Shown piece by piece: positions 21,944-33,326 of a DNA stretch of 64,000 bases; position 1 is the first letter of the stretch, and every line of letters begins with the position of its first letter. The DNA comes from Alligator mississippiensis (Eukaryota > Chordata > Crocodylia > Alligatoridae), in contig NC_081825.1 of the NCBI RefSeq assembly GCF_030867095.1, positions 49,466,501 to 49,530,500 of the forward strand, given 5' to 3'. Both the position numbers and the translations under genes were made by a program. The notes beneath the pieces were generated by a model that saw only the letters and a program-made list of their open reading frames with translations, was not told the origin of the DNA and did no database searches.

Positions 21944-22203
21944 GTTTGAGCCCCCAGAGGTGGCTGTCTGTCCCCTGGTGCCTGCACAACTCCTGTCCTG
22001 CTCCGGCTTTTGGAGTACTCTCCCCCTCCTCTCACCTGCCACACTTTTCTTGGAAGAATTTAATAATGAAAAGGGAGGTTGCCCCAGGGTCCCAGATTTG
22101 AGCCCTTGTCCATTATCGATCAGTGGGTCCCTCCCAAACCCAGTGGGTCCCTCCCAAACTGCTTTGCCCTTAAAATAACAGGAGTCCCTGGCTCCCTGTT
22201 GCA
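21944..22203 (-). repeat. LTR-family repeat, short copy
   Basis: Read on the minus strand it starts TGCAACAGGGAGCCAGGGAC, then CTCCTGTTATTTTAAGGGC, and ends GGGGGCTCAAACCT. The same two ends bound the insertion at 52578-53386. About 260 bp, so internally short. Probably an old solo LTR. Confidence 0.5.
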
Positions 22204-23585
22204 CAATCTATATAAAGTGCCTAGACTAGATAGTTAATAACAGGGTCATAGCTTGGGTGTATTTTCCAAAAGCAAAATTTTGCATACTTTTAATGCATTT
22301 GGGTAAGATCCATTTTACATTTATCAAGTGCTATTCCATTTTTGTAACACCATCAATAATGGACTGGTGGGATCATGGGATTAAAACCCCCAAAATGGAT
22401 GAAAATTACTGACTGTATTTGAGATTTTAATATCTGCATTCTCATTTACTTTTTAAAGTTCAATTGAAAAGTCACTTATCTAATTGTGATTTAATTTAAT
22501 TAATTTAATCACTTATTTAATTGTGAGCCATTATTATTCAGAACATTGACAAGAGTAACATATTTACCCAGTGACTGTCATACCTTAAAGCTCTTTACAA
22601 ACTTTAACAAAGATATTAACTTTACTTAAGGATCACTTCACTGACATACTGTCTCTTTGTGAGGTGACTCACAGGAACACAACATCTGACAGTACAGGAA
22701 GACAATGAAAATAAATAGCAAATGAATCGGAAGAGACATGTAAGCAGACAGAAAGCAACTGTGTGAAACACACTGTGGGATCATATATGTTCAGGAACTT
22801 AATTTGACCTCTCTCAAATGTTTTATTTATTAAGATTTCATGAATAGTTTGACCATCTACTATAATTAATGACTGCAGACACATTTTTTGTGAAAAATTT
22901 TGTTTGGTTAAACACCAGTGTTTTCCATCAAAAATTCTGATGGAAATTTTACAACGAATCTTATTCACAGTTATCATCTTAATTAATTGGATTAGCATAT
23001 TTTTATTACTCACTCATCATGTTCACAGACACTGGACCTATTTGGAACATGTGAGCTCAGCCAGTCTAGACCCATCAGACCTGTAACCTTCTTTAGCTCA
23101 GCTTGAAATCAGCCAGTCTGCCTTCTTTTTCCAGGCTTTTATTAGTAAAGAAAACATATCATTCTTACAGTTTAAAATAATAGAATGATAAAAAAGTTTA
23201 TGAATTTGAAAAATTAAAGCATGGTAGAAACACAAATTGAATCAGAAAGCCAACATTTGAACTGTTTTTCATTGGTGTCAGATACTGCCAAATATTTTCC
23301 ATACGTTACAAATAGCAGCCAATATTAAAAAAAAGTCCACTGTGATGTCACCCGTATGTAATGGAAATCTAAGCTATTTATCAATTCCCTGTTACTATAG
23401 CATACAAGCAATAATGCCTGCCTCCACTCTTCTCTCAGTAGGTAGTGTTTTTTATATATGAAAAATTAGGACAGGTCACGAACGAAAAAATGAAAAGGCT
23501 CATTTTCAGCTTAGGGAATAGTTTACTCCACTAATAATTTTGCCTTTTTCTATTCATGTCTGAATATGGTAAGAGTCACATTTGG
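22204..23585. other. No feature recognised
   Basis: AT-rich DNA including a TTAATTTAATTAATTTAATC simple stretch near 22490; no gene or repeat assigned. Confidence 0.5.
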
Positions 23586-23699
23586 CTAAGCATTTAGCTG
23601 GGGGTCATCTGAACCCAGAACTCTTTCCTGCCTATGCAGGTGGTCGGACTCGATGATCAATTAAGGTCCCTTCTGACCCTAGCATCTATGGATCTATGA
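23586..23699 (+). repeat. CR1 3' end fragment
   Basis: It begins in the last codons of ORF2 (TTTAGCTGGGGGTCATCTGA) and runs through GGTCGGACTCGATGATCAAT to CATCTATGGATCTATGA. Same subfamily as the copy at the left edge, strongly 5'-truncated. Confidence 0.9.
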
Positions 23700-23802
23700 C
23701 TAATCATTAAGTTTTTCACTGTTGCATGTGAATGTATAGGGAACTGATTGTATACCAGGTATAACTGAAAAATGCCATGTCAAATCTTAATATGTCTTTT
23801 TA

Positions 23803-24590
23803 GCACAGGCAGACATGGTTCTTTGGGTAAATCTAATGCCTTTTATTAGACCAACTCAAATAGTTGGAAAAACTCGACCAACTCAAATAGTTGGAAAAAT
23901 TCTTCTTTGCAAGCTTTCAGGTATAAATACCCTTCGTCAGGCTGAGGAAGCATCTGCAGTTGGTGTGTGTTCTTCCTGGATGCAATGAGTAGTAAAGAAG
24001 CCAGAGGCTGGTATGCATGCAAGAAAGATAGTCAGTGAAGATGTAAATAGAGGAGTCAGTGGGTGAGAGACAGGCTGGTGTGGAGGAGGGGAATTAATGT
24101 AGCTGGTAAATAGTGAAGAGGTACCTGGGGAGACAGATGTTAGGCAGATTATAATGTGTCAAATCCAATGTCTATATTTAGTCCATGATTTTTTTTGTAT
24201 CCAGGAGGTTGATGAAGTGGAGTTCATAGGCTCATCTGTGAAAAGTGTTTTGTAAATTTCCTGTGAGGATTAGAACTGGGAGATTGGAGAGAGAGTGGTT
24301 TTCTTATGAGAAACGTGCCCCCACAGGTAATTGAGTATTCTTGTCTTCAGTAGATTTCTGGTGTGTGTTCATTCTGGTGTGCAATTGCTGTTTGGTTTCT
24401 CCTACATATTTTCCATCAGGGCATTTGGTGCACTGGATGAGATACATTACATTTCTGGAGGTGTAGCTATAAGTTCCAGAAATGCTAATGGTTCTGTTGT
24501 GGGGTGCAGTAATTGTGGAGGTAGTGGAGATATGTTGGCAGGTTGATAGGTTCTTTTTATCATAGGTTGTTAAGGTCACGCTGCCACATT
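23803..24590 (-). mobile_element. Penelope-like element, 3' part
   Basis: On the minus strand the GIY-YIG endonuclease frame is followed by a non-coding tail containing CCTGACGAAGGGTATTTATA, AAAGCTTGCAAAG and TTGGTCTAATAAAAGGCAT, the standard reptile Penelope tail. The reverse transcriptase that should precede the endonuclease is absent, so the element is 5'-truncated near 24590. A 27-bp unit containing GACCAACTCAAATAGTTGG is duplicated in tandem at 23849-23902. Confidence 0.85.
24304..24579 (-). CDS. GIY-YIG endonuclease domain of a Penelope-like element
   Basis: The 91-residue frame carries the GIY-YIG core: VMYLIQC about residues 44-50 (GIY half), KYVGET about 57-62 (YIG half), with the CTKC cysteine pair between them that Penelope-type endonucleases usually have. 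An arginine-containing helix (HTRMNTHQ) and a K.T..PV.. tail follow. In intact Penelope-like elements this domain follows the reverse transcriptase and cuts target DNA. Here only the endonuclease remains. The frame is open from end to end, but without the RT the copy cannot be autonomous. The start methionine is internal to the ancestral protein. Confidence 0.8.
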   Translation of the reverse strand: MTLTTYDKKNLSTCQHISTTSTITAPHNRTISISGTYSYTSRNVMYLIQCTKCPDGKYVGETKQQLHTRMNTHQKSTEDKNTQLPVGARFS

Positions 24591-27089
24591 TCTAACAGTT
24601 GCTTCCAAATACATTCGGGTCTGAAAGTTACCATATGAAATATGATCTAGCAAAACAGTAAGGCCATTGAATGATACCCAGTACATATAATAAGAGAATG
24701 ATTAACTCTTTATCTTTTCTGGTTTAAGCAGGCAGGAACACACAATGGGGTATATATTTGCAGCAAGTTTACTAGCTGCTTTAGTATGTTCGCCTTTTAG
24801 ACTTCCATGCACAGAGAAATGCAATCATTTTTCCACAAGCAGATACATGCATTTTTTTTGCTTTAATAAATAGCATACACTGTAACTGTTGTGCAGAAAT
24901 TTAGTTTTATAAAACAGCCATAATGTAATTTAGGGATTTCAAGTATTAATAATCCATTGAAGTTGGCACTCAAATGACACTAATATCATGAGTCACTTTT
25001 CCTATAGATGTGCAGTAAAAATTATTGTTTTTATCTGTGATATGTTTGACCTGTATATGAGATCAGACTTACAAGTTCAAGGAATTGAAAATGTTTATGC
25101 ATCATTGGAAAAGTTGTGACATCAAATATTTGGCTGGATGTCAGAAGATATCTTATAGGGTGTTTTAATTAGGAAGAAACAGTAATGGCAGCATCAGGTA
25201 TGTCTTTATTACGATCTTATGTATGAAAAAATATACAAAGTCCTTCCTCAACAGAAGAAAGCTCAACCAACAGATGATGCCTCTTTCAACTAGCAGCTCC
25301 CTAAAAGCTCTTTCTCTCTAGGTCTTGCTCTACTGATTGTGGCTGGCTTTGTGCTCTACGTGTGTGCTTCTTCTTACTTCCCTCTTGCACAAATACATAA
25401 ATACTCAACAATAATCTGAAAAACCCAAACCCTACTCAAACAATAATCAGCAAAACTCCACCCAGATCACTAGAAGTCCTGCCCAGACTTGCACATTACT
25501 TTCTTTTGGACAGCAAATGCTTAGCCATATCTGACAGTTGTCTTAAACAAAGGGAAATGATCATACCTGTGACTATTTAACCTAACCTATAGCAGCTCTT
25601 CCTTCTAGATTTCCAGTCAAATCTTGGGTTTGCATATCATCTTCATGTCATAACCTGGATATTAATTCTTGAATTAGTGGAGTTATCCATTTAACTTATA
25701 GGTAAATTGATGGATAAACAAACATTTAAATACTTGGTGGGCTGATGTCTTTAGTGAGTGTGTTTCACTCGGGACTCACTATCAGCCAGGGGTGTCCATG
25801 CTCACTGTGAAGAAGAAGAAAGGCGCTTTCCTCTGATTCTACTAGAGATAGGGAAGCTGTGCTCTTTCTAGTCTTTTTTAATCTCATAATGTTCTCATAG
25901 ACAGTGTTCAGCAGGCCTGGACCTTTCTAGATAGTGGAACATCCCAGGAATGGAGAGATGTTATGACTTCATGTTAGGTTATGTCCACCATTGGGTACAG
26001 TTTTTGTGATGTGCCTCTCAGAGACTCAAGATTAGAATTCATGATTTCCTGACTGCCAGTCGTATGTAAAGACTGCTAAATAGGAGAGAGTGTCTAGCAG
26101 CAATCCTGGCTGCCAGTAGTAAACACTTTTAATGGAGTTACCAAGCCCTGAAAATTATGATAACCAGCTACCTGTCATTATTATTTCCAAAATGTTATTG
26201 AGCCTTACCTTACAAACTAAAGTTGTTTGGCCTGTCTAAACTCCTTGCCCTTTGCATTATAATTTGAATGTATGCTGTAATAAATCAAGTGGCTGATATT
26301 TCCAGAAGCTGATATCCCTAAATGAGTATAAATGCGCATTCTAAACAAGCAAAATAAATTCATCCTTGCTGTAATTCCCCTGAAGCCAGTATAGATTAAT
26401 TTGTCCTATCCCATTACCAGGCAAGGTATGTGCTCAGCTGCTGAATTTAGTTTTATTTTCTTAATGCAATAGTTCCTTAAGGTCTAATTCCAGTTAGAGA
26501 GGCCTGCTTGGTATCAGGTCAAAGAAGAAAATGTTTATTCTTTCAAAAGCTAAACAAACATTATAAAGTATTTTACCAATTTAAACTGTGGCTTGTCCAT
26601 AGAAGCATCTTCTATAAATGCTCTCAAGTCAGTAAAAATGCTTATAACACTTGTGCCTCTCATTGTTGTGTGACAGGCTCACATCTGATGCAGTTGCCAA
26701 CAGGCTGCAGCTGTGTCCCTCCCCCTTGGATCACATCGCACCCAGGCCTATTCACCCACCACAACTTTGCTGTTTCCACAGGGTGTACCTTCACTTGCCT
26801 GGAGGTGATGATCAGTGGTTCCCTGAGGGTCCAGATGCAACTACATTGGCGTGACTTCTGCACGGCTCTTCCTCCCCTGCACCCCTCCCCATTCCACTCA
26901 GGTGTTGCAGTCAGCTCTGATGATGTCTTGGCGTGATGATGGGGCCTTTTCTTCTGTGCTAGGTATCCGGCAAGAATTGAAATCACAAGGATCCTGCCTT
27001 CTATCTCCAAAATCGCAACTAAACAGGTAATATAACATAAATGGCTCGGACTGGACAGGCAGGCAAGGCAATGATGCCTCCACGCCAAG
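24591..27089. other. No feature recognised
   Basis: The longest repeat-poor stretch: AT-rich, with no domain-like frame. A 142-codon plus frame at 26508-26936 has an opposing 142-codon minus frame over the same region, which argues against either being a gene. Confidence 0.5.
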
Positions 27090-27999
27090 CAATCCCTTTC
27101 TGTTGGTTGATGTGGTGCCTAGTGCACCCCTCGCTCACCCACCTTCAGGCCCCTATGCCTTCTGGCAGGTAGCCCTTCTTGTGCATGTTCTTCCCACCCT
27201 GGCACTAGGCCAGGTACAGTATAGAACTGTCTCATGGTGGCCACCACTGCACCTAAGCAAGGTTCACTTTTCCACTAGCCTCCTGCCGGGGCGCTCCAAG
27301 CCCGTGGGCAAACCAGTTGGGCACACAGTATTGGGAATCCCCCTCACTGGGGTTCTTCACCAGTTGTCCCCCGCAGACCCCCGTGGGCTGTTGTCTCCCA
27401 GCCCCACCTGCTCTGGGTGTTTCTAAACGGGCTTCCATACATCTGGTGGGGTCTTGCCACATACAGGTTTAGCTGCTCACTGGCCACATTGGGAGGGATA
27501 GCATCTATCTGGGTCCCTGGTGAGGGTCCTTGGTGTTCCAGCTGTGTGGATAGTGTCTGGTACTTCCCTGTGTGTTTTGGCCTCAGGAAAAGCAGCTGGA
27601 CTTCTTCCAGTGATGAGGTGAGTGTCCAGGTTTTTCCTGGATGCTTTGGCAGCAGGAAACGTCACTTCCCTAGATGTTCTGGCTTTGGGGAAAGGTGCCA
27701 AGGCTCTTCCAGCAGTGGAGAGATTGTTCCAACCTGTTTCTAGTGCTCTGGTGTGTGCCCCTACTGCCTCCATCTCCCAGTTTGCTTTTAGCCCGTTGCC
27801 CCTGGGCCCTGAGCCAATCAGCGAGGCTCTTCCAGTCAGCATGGCACTGACCAGCTTGATTGTAGCCCAGCCACCTGAGCCATGGTGCTGAGGTGAGTCA
27901 GGTGGGGGCTTGTTACAGGTTGATTCAAGGTTTTGGTAATATTTTGCTTTGCTCTTTGATAAGTAACCCTTGCCACACAGTGCTAACCATGGCCGTATC
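27090..27999. other. GC-richer repeat-like DNA
   Basis: Composition and CCCCAGCCCCACC-type runs suggest part of an LTR-type repeat continuing from the right, but no terminus is identified. The local frames (about 105-120 codons) overlap each other on both strands. Confidence 0.35.
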
Positions 28000-29669
28000 T
28001 AATTGTTCAGGATCTGGGGTGCCAGGTAGCTCTACCCCCTGCTCAGCAACAAGAGGCCCCCTGAAAGGAGAGACTTCCTTTACAATGCAAAGACATTGCA
28101 GACTCATAATTAACTATTTACAGAATTTAATGATATACAGGAGATACTTGCTACATGCATACGAACACTAAATAATATCAAGTTTGAAACTCTGTATTTA
28201 CAATGCACAAGGATGTCTATAAAAGAATAACAGTTGATAACTATTTACACCTAAAGGATGCTCAAATCAACAAATACAAAGCTAATAACTTAGGCACTAT
28301 GTTAAATACTCAGTGTATTAAATCCCTACTTAATTATTTACAACTAATAGCCAGTCACCCCAATTTATGCCCAACGAATGAAGGGAGGGGCAGTCCCTCA
28401 CTCCTCTCATCACAATGTCATGGGCTCCAGCTGCCTTGGGCTATCCCATGCAGGCCCAAGCATCCTGCAGTCAGCAGAGGCTGTTTCCACTCAGGCCTCT
28501 GCAACAAACAAAATCTTCTCCCCACATCTCCACACACTCCTCTCTGCCTGGGCACGGCCTCTCCAAGCCCACAGCGCTGTTTACTCAGTTAAACAGAGAG
28601 AGAGAGAGCAAGGTGCTGCCGGCCAACCAGGCAGCACCTCTGGGCTCACTTTCCCTTAAGGTGCACAGGCACACTGAGGCTTCCCCTCAGGTCATGCTTC
28701 CCTGGGTCTCAACCCACATAGGCATCCTAGGGACTTTCCCTAGCTGGCATCTCTTTCCGCCAAACTGTCCCAGTCCCACCACAGTCCTTTCCCCAACCAC
28801 TTACACAGGGGGTATATCACACCCTCATGGGTGACTGGTGCCTCTTGAGTCAGGGGGCACTTGCCCCCCCAAGTGGCCAGTCAGCGACCGGGCAACCAGG
28901 GGCAGGAGGATCCCCCCATGGCCGATTGCACCAACCCGGAGGAACAGCAGCTGACGCTTCTGGGTGGGTGCAGTCGGCCGCAGGAGGACTATGGGAATCG
29001 CTTCTCCTGGCGCCCCCATTCCCTGGCCGGTGCTCTCAGGGAGGGCACCAGCGCTCTCACCTGCCCCCCCTGCCTGGAAACACTGGCTGCTAGGGGGTGC
29101 ACCAGCGGTCTCAGGGGGTGCACATGCACACCTGTGCACCCCCTACGCATTGCCACTGAACACACTTACACGAGCCCCCAGTCTCCAAGCCCAGCAGGGA
29201 ATCGCCTTCCTGCTCTCTAGGGGCTTCTTGGACCTGTGTCCCCACCCTAATGAATTTGTTCAGCTCACTCACAAACTCCTCCTGCTTATCCTCGGGGTTT
29301 GCTCTCTCTTGCTTGACCCTTCAGGCACTCCACTGGCCTCTGGCCTGTTCATGGGGGGTCCAGCAGGCAACTGCAGGGTGGAACCACGCTGCAGGCTCTT
29401 CCCACCCCTTTTCACGCAGCGTGTGCCTCTCTCTCTCCACCCCAGAGGCGGGGAGACACACTGGTTATAAGGGAAGCTGCCCAACCAATCCCTGGGCTGG
29501 AGGAATTTTCCCAGGCTCCCTAACTTCTTTTTGAATCTTGCATCCCCTTGTTGGGGATAATCTGAACCACGAATATGGTGTCCCTGTTGGGAAAATCCCC
29601 CTCAAGTGTTCAGGCAGAGCCTGACGTAGGACACTTGGAAGGTACGTGCCCCTTAAACTGCCTGTTACA
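28000..29669 (-). repeat. LTR-family repeat with nested short element
   Basis: The right edge, read on the minus strand, is TGTAACAGGCAGTTTAAGGG, matching the start of the other LTR-family repeats in the window. AT-rich TATTTACAA blocks near 28120-28345 may be the polyadenylation zone. The left end is not defined. It holds the palindromic element at 28826-29160. Open frames up to 168 codons here overlap on both strands and are not called. Confidence 0.4.
28826..29160 (-). mobile_element. Palindrome-headed short element, copy A
   Basis: On the minus strand it opens TTCAGTGGCAATGCGTAGGG, a palindrome around GGGGGTGCA...TGCACCCCCT follows, and it closes with CCCCTGACTCAAGAGGCACC then AGTCACCCATGAG. 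The copies at 35824 and 47205 share the head; 35824 also shares the closing CAGTCATCCATG block. No coding capacity. Family not recognised; a non-autonomous DNA element is likely. Confidence 0.6.
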
Positions 29670-30699
29670 GATAAATCACAGAATCTTTAAAAGCTGAGTC
29701 TTTTTAAAAAGGAAGTTCTGAATTAATGATGGTTTATTTCAGGGAAATTTGACAGTGAATCTGACAATCTGCTCTTGAGTGATGAATGGGACATTTACAA
29801 TATATGGAATGCCTAAACTGTATCTCACACTTTGTGGTTTTAACATCATAATTAAAAGATTTTGCCTTTCAAGCAAAATTGCCAGCCCTAAAATTTGTAA
29901 AGTGAGACTTCATTATGAATCCCCACAAAGGGGCAAAAGATTGTATTTGGCATAGCCAAAGACAAGGATGTTGCAGTAGCTGAGATGCAAGAAGAGAACC
30001 TGAATGATGCACAGTGTCAAGAAGTCTATTATCAAATTCTTCCTTAAGGCTCCATCCAGCAAGTTTCACATTGGAACAAGAAAGCAACAACAACAAAGTG
30101 TTTCTGAAAAAGAAATATGATCCAAAATGCTGACTTGGAAAATAAAAGCCAGATTTTATATGAAGGTCTTTCTTATTCTTGTCAGAAAATACCTCGGTAG
30201 ACATACTGGACCTTAGAAACCTTTCTGCTGAAATAACTTTCCATCTGCAATAAAACAACATCTTTCAATACTCAATGTTGTGACCAAAAGTTATGATATG
30301 TAGAATGATCAAATATGTCATCGCTGATCCTATCCTCATGAGATAAGCTTCATTTGAAGTCTGTTAGTAATTCTACCGTCTCTTCATCCTATTAGTGTCA
30401 TCTTATTTTAGGTTAACAGTGTCTTGCTGAAAGGCTGTAAATCACTCCTGTAGAATTTTTTTCCCCATACAAGCTTTAAGTCTGAACATGTTAAGCCAGC
30501 TGTGATGTGTGGATAAGCATTCAGTTCAGAAATTTTTGTATAGGACTTTAAAAGCCTTCCTTGTCAACAATTTATGGAATATAAATGCTGTTTGTGGAAT
30601 CTGAGACAGTGAGTTCTAATGTTGTTTAACACATGCCAGGTATTTCAGCAGCAGTTAAACAAATAATTTCTAAGCAGGAACCTTTTGAACCCCCTAAGA
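29670..30699. other. No feature recognised
   Basis: AT-rich DNA. A 130-codon minus frame at 29869-30261 resembles no family I know. Confidence 0.5.
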
Positions 30700-30894
30700 T
30701 AGGGTGCATTCAGGCAGCAGTCCAGAGGTGGGGGGGGCTGCCTCTGATAGCCATATCCACTGTGGCCCAGAGCCCCTGAATTTTGCAGCAGGCCATACCC
30801 CCCAACTTCTGGTAGCCCACCAGCCCACCAGTAAGCCAAAGAGATTGTGCTGTGGTCCACATGTGGTCCACAGGCTGGATGTATGACACCCCTG
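30700..30894 (-). mobile_element. Small hAT-like element
   Basis: The right end read inward is CAGGGGTGTCATACATCCAG, a hAT tip; the left end TAGGGTGCATTCAGGC is a weaker inverse match. CCCTAAGA (30692-30699) and CCCTATGG (30895-30902) agree at 6 of 8 and could be the target duplication. About 195 bp with GC-rich interior. Confidence 0.5.
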
Positions 30895-30902
30895 CCCTAT
30901 GG

Positions 30903-31442
30903 AAAAAGGGCCTGGTTATGTATACATTCATCCAATGTCAGTTATAAATACATAGTGTTGTTTGTATTCACCAAAAGTTTGAAGTGGAATTTAACAGAAA
31001 TATTTTGTATTTCCATAAATGTAACAAACACGCATAAAAAAATGATTAGTGAACAGGTAGAGCACCCATTACATTTAACAGCAAAAACAAGTACTGTATA
31101 CATAGATATATTTTTTTCTAGCTTCCAGTTTTATTTTGTATCAAGTATTCATTTAAGGGATGTTGAACTGTAATGCTATAGAAAGGACTACCTATTTCTT
31201 CATCGACAAGAACTACTTATTTCTTTGTTTGGAATATTTTTATTAGTTTTAAAATGTTTAATTCCCTTTCTTAAGTAACTAAAAGGAAATTTTAACTGGG
31301 GTATGCATTAGGAAAAGCTCATTTTTCCACACAATTCACAATTTAACTTGAGACTAATGAAAATCTCATCATTTTCTCTTTAAATATTGGCAGCAGTTAT
31401 TTCTGACACATCTGATTTTGTGTGGCAATATAGCCTTTAGAG
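30903..31442. other. No feature recognised
   Basis: AT-rich DNA without identifiable content. Confidence 0.5.
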
Positions 31443-31770
31443 CAGGGGTCAGAAACATTTTTGGGCAGAGTGCCAAAAACACCCCAACCTCAGTTTGTAA
31501 GATGTTGTTGTGCCAGGGGTAGACAGCAGGGGAGCCTCAGGGGGCCTGATCCTTGTTGTGGCAGTGCAGCCCCAGCCCCTTCCCCGCCACCTGCTCAGAG
31601 GCTTGCATGTACCCATTGCAGCAACAAGCCAGGCCAGGGCTCTGCACACCTTAGTGCAGCGACTTACAGCTTCCTGGCTGCCTGCAACAGCTGGCCCAGG
31701 CTCTGGGCAGGCCCCTGCCAACTGCCATGGAGCCTGGGCTGCTCACAGCAGACAATCTTTCCCTAAAATT
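31443..31770 (+). mobile_element. hAT-like element, right end not found
   Basis: The start CAGGGGTCAGAAACATTTTT and GGCAGAGTGCCAAAAACACC is a common reptile hAT left end. The GC-rich block that follows to about 31750 is typical of its interior. No inverse right tip is seen. Confidence 0.5.
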
Positions 31771-31974
31771 TTGAGTTCAGTATTAATATGCATTTAGTCC
31801 TTAACAAGATCTCTGGAGAATCCAGTCACCTCATATATAAATAAAAAGATTGAAAGGAAAAAAAGCTAGCCAATTCTACAATCAGTTGTATAATTAAAAA
31901 TTCAAGCATTTCAGTTCAGCTTTTCATAAGTATATCAGAAAAGCTTTAATGTTTGCAGACAGCAGACACTGAAG

Positions 31975-32212
31975 CAGTGGTTCTCGACCTGTTTTTAAAC
32001 TCAAGATGCCCCTCCATAACTTGTAAATTTAGCAGCACCCCATTTCACTTACTTTATTTATTACATTGCTTACCTTCTTGCAGAGGGACCAGGCAGTGGG
32101 GTAGGACAGGGGCCAGGCAGGGTCAAGCCTGAGTTTGCACTTGTCTGCTTATCTCCTCACATCGCGTCACACACCTCAGAAGATTTTGTTGCACCCTGGT
32201 TGAGAATCACTG
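31975..32212 (+). mobile_element. hAT MITE, both ends present
   Basis: 238 bp. The left tip CAGTGGTTCTCGACC and the right tip read inward, CAGTGATTCTCAACC, match at 13 of 15. The interior includes AGCACCCCATTTCAC and GTTGCACCCTGG, typical of Charlie-like elements. A target duplication is not convincing (CACTGAAG against CAGTAGTC), so it is old. Confidence 0.8.
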
Positions 32213-32761
32213 CAGTAGTCAAAGGACTAGATATTTGGTCAGATCCATGATCCTTTGATCATGAATCTGACAAAATACATATTCCCTTTCAAACTCAAAA
32301 GATATTAAACCTTGACTGCTTGCTTACTTTTACTCTTTACCTTAATTTCAGTCACTGTTTCTGAGGTGTGCTTCACCTTCTTAAAGGCTCTTTCCAAAGA
32401 AAACAATTCACATAGATTATTTGTATATTTAATAAAAATATCTTTTAAAAATAGACTTTTAATATATTTCAATAATAAATCCAATAGATTCACATTAATA
32501 ACATGCAATATACATCAAAACAGACACCATCTGGTATAACTCATCTATTATGCAAAATGTTTTGAACAGAACTGTGGGAAATAGCTTATTCTGATGAGAG
32601 GTTTCATTATGGTTTGCTCTATTGCATTTTGTTTTGAATTCACTTCTTGGAACAATAACTTTCAAGAAAAGAAGAAAAGTGCTTGGCAAACACTGTAGGA
32701 TTCCATTTATTTTGTAAATTCTTATGAGTGTTAGGCTTGATATACCAGCTTTGATTATCAG
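32213..32761. other. No feature recognised
   Basis: AT-rich DNA without recognisable content. Confidence 0.5.
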
Positions 32762-32990
32762 AGAGGAGATTTGTCGCATGATTAAAGCTTTGGACTGAGA
32801 CTCAAGAGGCCTTGGTTAATTCTTGTCTCTCTCACAAATTTCCTGTGTGCTTAATTTCTCTTTATCTTCATTTCTTCTAAGAAACAGACCTAATACAACT
32901 GTCTCATTTTGTCCTGTCTAGTTAAATAGTAAGCTTTTTAAGGTACGGACTGTTTCTTAAGGCAAGTACCCACAACACCAACATGATAAT
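32762..32990 (+). repeat. tRNA-derived SINE (MIR-like)
   Basis: The A-box-like GCATGATTAAAGCTTTGG near 32775, the B-box-like GGCCTTGGTTAATTC near 32809, then CTCTCACAAATTTCCTGTGTG and a 3' part with TAGTAAGCTTTTTAAGG match the layout of CORE/MIR-type SINEs. Old and diverged; the polymerase III boxes are weakened. Confidence 0.7.
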
Positions 32991-33326
32991 TCCCAAACAA
33001 GACTGAGACCCCATAAGTGATATTAGAATGCATAGCAAAAGGAAGCTGACTACATCCTCAGACCACCGAAAACTAAAATCAACAGCCCTAACCAGGAAAA
33101 GGGCACCTCAGAATGCATGCATTTTGAGTCTTCATGAATGCATGCATAATCTTCCAGGTAACCCTGCTGGACAGACTCAATTTACAAGGAAGTCTCCCAA
33201 TTATTACATCCTTCCTATGCTGTGTATATTCTCCAAATATACAACTGCTTCCACCAGTGAAAGGAAATGTAATTTAAGAGCCTATTACTTCTTCAGTGGA
33301 GGAAAGAGGGAAAGTAATATTGTCGA
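32991..33326. other. No feature recognised
   Basis: Unassigned sequence between a SINE and an LTR-family repeat. Confidence 0.45.

Noticed and set aside
26508-27088. Two 142-codon frames on opposite strands
   Set aside because: Mutual overlap, no domain, no splice or promoter context.
28861-29470. 119- and 168-codon plus frames
   Set aside because: They lie across a short palindromic element and an LTR-type repeat, overlap one another and resemble no protein.
32762-32990. tRNA gene
   Set aside because: A and B box-like words are present, but the cloverleaf arms do not pair and the 3' part is SINE-like.
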